Origin: Bombella favorum
Lineage (GTDB): Bacteria; Pseudomonadota; Alphaproteobacteria; Acetobacterales; Acetobacteraceae
Assembly: GCF_014048475.1 (NCBI RefSeq)
Contig: NZ_NWUS01000002.1
Coordinates: forward strand, 248,001-312,000
Direction of reading: 5' to 3'
DNA: 64,000 bases
Position 1 is the stretch's first letter. Every line of letters starts with the position of its first letter. The translations under genes were made by a program, and so were the position numbers. Positions 63,015-64,000 of the stretch are shown here, one piece after another. A model generated the notes under the pieces. It was not told the origin of the DNA. It worked only from the letters and a program-made list of their open reading frames with translations, and made no database searches.

Positions 63015-63965
63015 ATGCCGCCTACTGACAGTCTCCCCCCTGCCAGAACACCCCGTCGGCTTATCATTACAGGCAGTGACAGCCGCTATTTTCCTCTGCT
63101 TCAAGAGCTCATTGCCTCTATTCGCCGCTTTCCAGCTCTGGAGCGGATAGACATTGCCTGCATTGATGGCGGGCTGACACAGTCGCAAAGTCTTCAGCTA
63201 GAGCAGCAAGGTCTTATTGTCCGCAGCCCGAAAGCCTTCCCCCATGTCTCACGCCGGGCACTCCGCAAACGACCCAATCTAGCCATTGAACTTTCTAAAA
63301 TGTGGCTGGATCAACTCTTCCCAACACACGATACGCTCGTCTGGATTGATGCGGACGCTTGGGTGCAGGACAGTCAGGCCGTAACCTTGCTCTTTCAAGC
63401 TGCTGAACAGACACCATACGCTTTGGCCATCACGCCGGAAATCTTCCTCCACAAGCCGCTCTTCCGGCTACGGTGGCTACCTTGCAACCTCGTACAACTC
63501 CGCTCCATCCTGTACAAAAATGCCCGCTTGGCACGGCTCCCCCGTTCGATCTGCCGCAGTATTGGCGTTCGCCCGACCCTCAATGCCGGTGTATTCGCTC
63601 TCTCCCGCATGGCCCCTCACTGGCCCCGGCTCCAGCACTGGCAAGGAGTGGCCCTGCGTCATGGCAAGATATTCAGCTCCGGCCAGCTTGCCATAGCTCT
63701 GACGAGCTATCATGAAGGCTATACTACTGCCCTAATGCCCGCCGGATGCAACTACCTAGGACCGTGGCAGACTGACCCACATACTGGCCTGCTCTGCGAT
63801 GTTACCTTCCCTCATAACCCTGTCGGGATCGTTCATCTTGCCGGCTATGACGCCATGCGGCTGGACCCGACCGTCACACTGGATGTCCCTGACCGGACGG
63901 GAAAGACACGTGCGCTTAATCTGCGCTTCAGCACGATGCAAGCCAGCCGTTCCGACTTAAACTAG
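63015..63965 (+). CDS. Glycosyltransferase, DxD type
   Basis: A protein of 316 residues. The first part (about 15-50, RLIITGSDSRYFPLLQELIAS) and the metal-binding LVWIDADAWVQD (DxD near 116) resemble nucleotide-sugar transferases; LNAGVFALSR and VGIVHLAGYD are the late acceptor-side motifs of GT8-like folds. No signal peptide or membrane helix, so it is a cytoplasmic enzyme or peripheral to the membrane. Acceptor and sugar are unknown. It is divergent from the 52-residue/DnaJ pair, and the window ends 35 bases after the stop. Confidence 0.7.
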   Translation: MPPTDSLPPARTPRRLIITGSDSRYFPLLQELIASIRRFPALERIDIACIDGGLTQSQSLQLEQQGLIVRSPKAFPHVSRRALRKRPNLAIELSKMWLDQLFPTHDTLVWIDADAWVQDSQAVTLLFQAAEQTPYALAITPEIFLHKPLFRLRWLPCNLVQLRSILYKNARLARLPRSICRSIGVRPTLNAGVFALSRMAPHWPRLQHWQGVALRHGKIFSSGQLAIALTSYHEGYTTALMPAGCNYLGPWQTDPHTGLLCDVTFPHNPVGIVHLAGYDAMRLDPTVTLDVPDRTGKTRALNLRFSTMQASRSDLN

Positions 63966-64000
63966 AGCATCCCTCTGACTTACCGGCTGAAGGCCCGCAG

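Overview
The window looks like chromosome of an acetic acid bacterium or close relative (Acetobacteraceae, Alphaproteobacteria). The evidence is a hopanoid block (hpnH, hpnM, hpnI, hpnJ, hpnK), the alphaproteobacterial cell-cycle regulator GcrA, AddAB in place of RecBCD, a DksA without the usual zinc-finger cysteines, an OprB sugar porin and a flagellar set including a DUF6468-like protein. Genus cannot be fixed from this alone. No ribosomal RNA, insertion sequence, integrase, CRISPR array or prophage was seen.

Layout. 1-8.4 kb: flagellar region with the end of flgK, flgL, two tandem GT8-type glycosyltransferase genes (the first probably without catalysis), flagellin on the other strand, and an operon of an atypical response regulator, fliL, fliM and a DUF6468-like gene. 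8.5-10.6 kb: redox patch of mdaB, a wrecked AraC-type regulator and a zinc alcohol dehydrogenase. 10.6-13.2 kb: short UvrA-type ABC protein. 13.3-20.9 kb: defence region with a HEPN-like gene broken at a run of eight G, a complete type I restriction-modification system (hsdM, hsdS, hsdR) and tRNA-Tyr. 21-26 kb: rlmB, an Old Yellow Enzyme divergent from its probable ArsR repressor, a DUF6476-like membrane protein whose start overlaps that of an RluD-type synthase, and rpoH.

26-33 kb: gap-pgk glycolytic pair, a lipoprotein-glycosyltransferase pair, a membrane-anchored relative of exonuclease VII large subunit with lost catalytic motifs, an ArsC/Spx-like protein, tRNA-Thr and dksA. 33-40.5 kb: CBS-domain transporter-like protein and the hopanoid genes. 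40.5-45 kb: adenosine kinase, bactofilin, gcrA, ribonuclease D, thioredoxin. 45-52.4 kb: tsaE-addB-addA, with overlapping start and stop codons. 52.5-62 kb: ferredoxin-NADP reductase, a small monooxygenase, typA, queF, two outer-membrane porins and a POT peptide transporter. 62-64 kb: a DnaJ-type co-chaperone coupled to a 52-residue gene, and a glycosyltransferase.

How the parts fit. The hopanoid genes act in series: HpnH makes adenosylhopane, HpnI and HpnK make the glucosaminyl form, HpnJ forms the cyclitol ether, and HpnM probably moves lipids. The flagellar genes form at least two transcription units with glycosyltransferases in between, which suggests flagellin glycosylation. The defence block sits against the 3' end of tRNA-Tyr, a common place for islands. 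The most unusual items are the frameshifted HEPN-like gene beside the restriction system, the ExoVII-like pseudo-nuclease, the GT8 pseudoenzyme and the regulator whose receiver lacks the phosphorylated aspartate.
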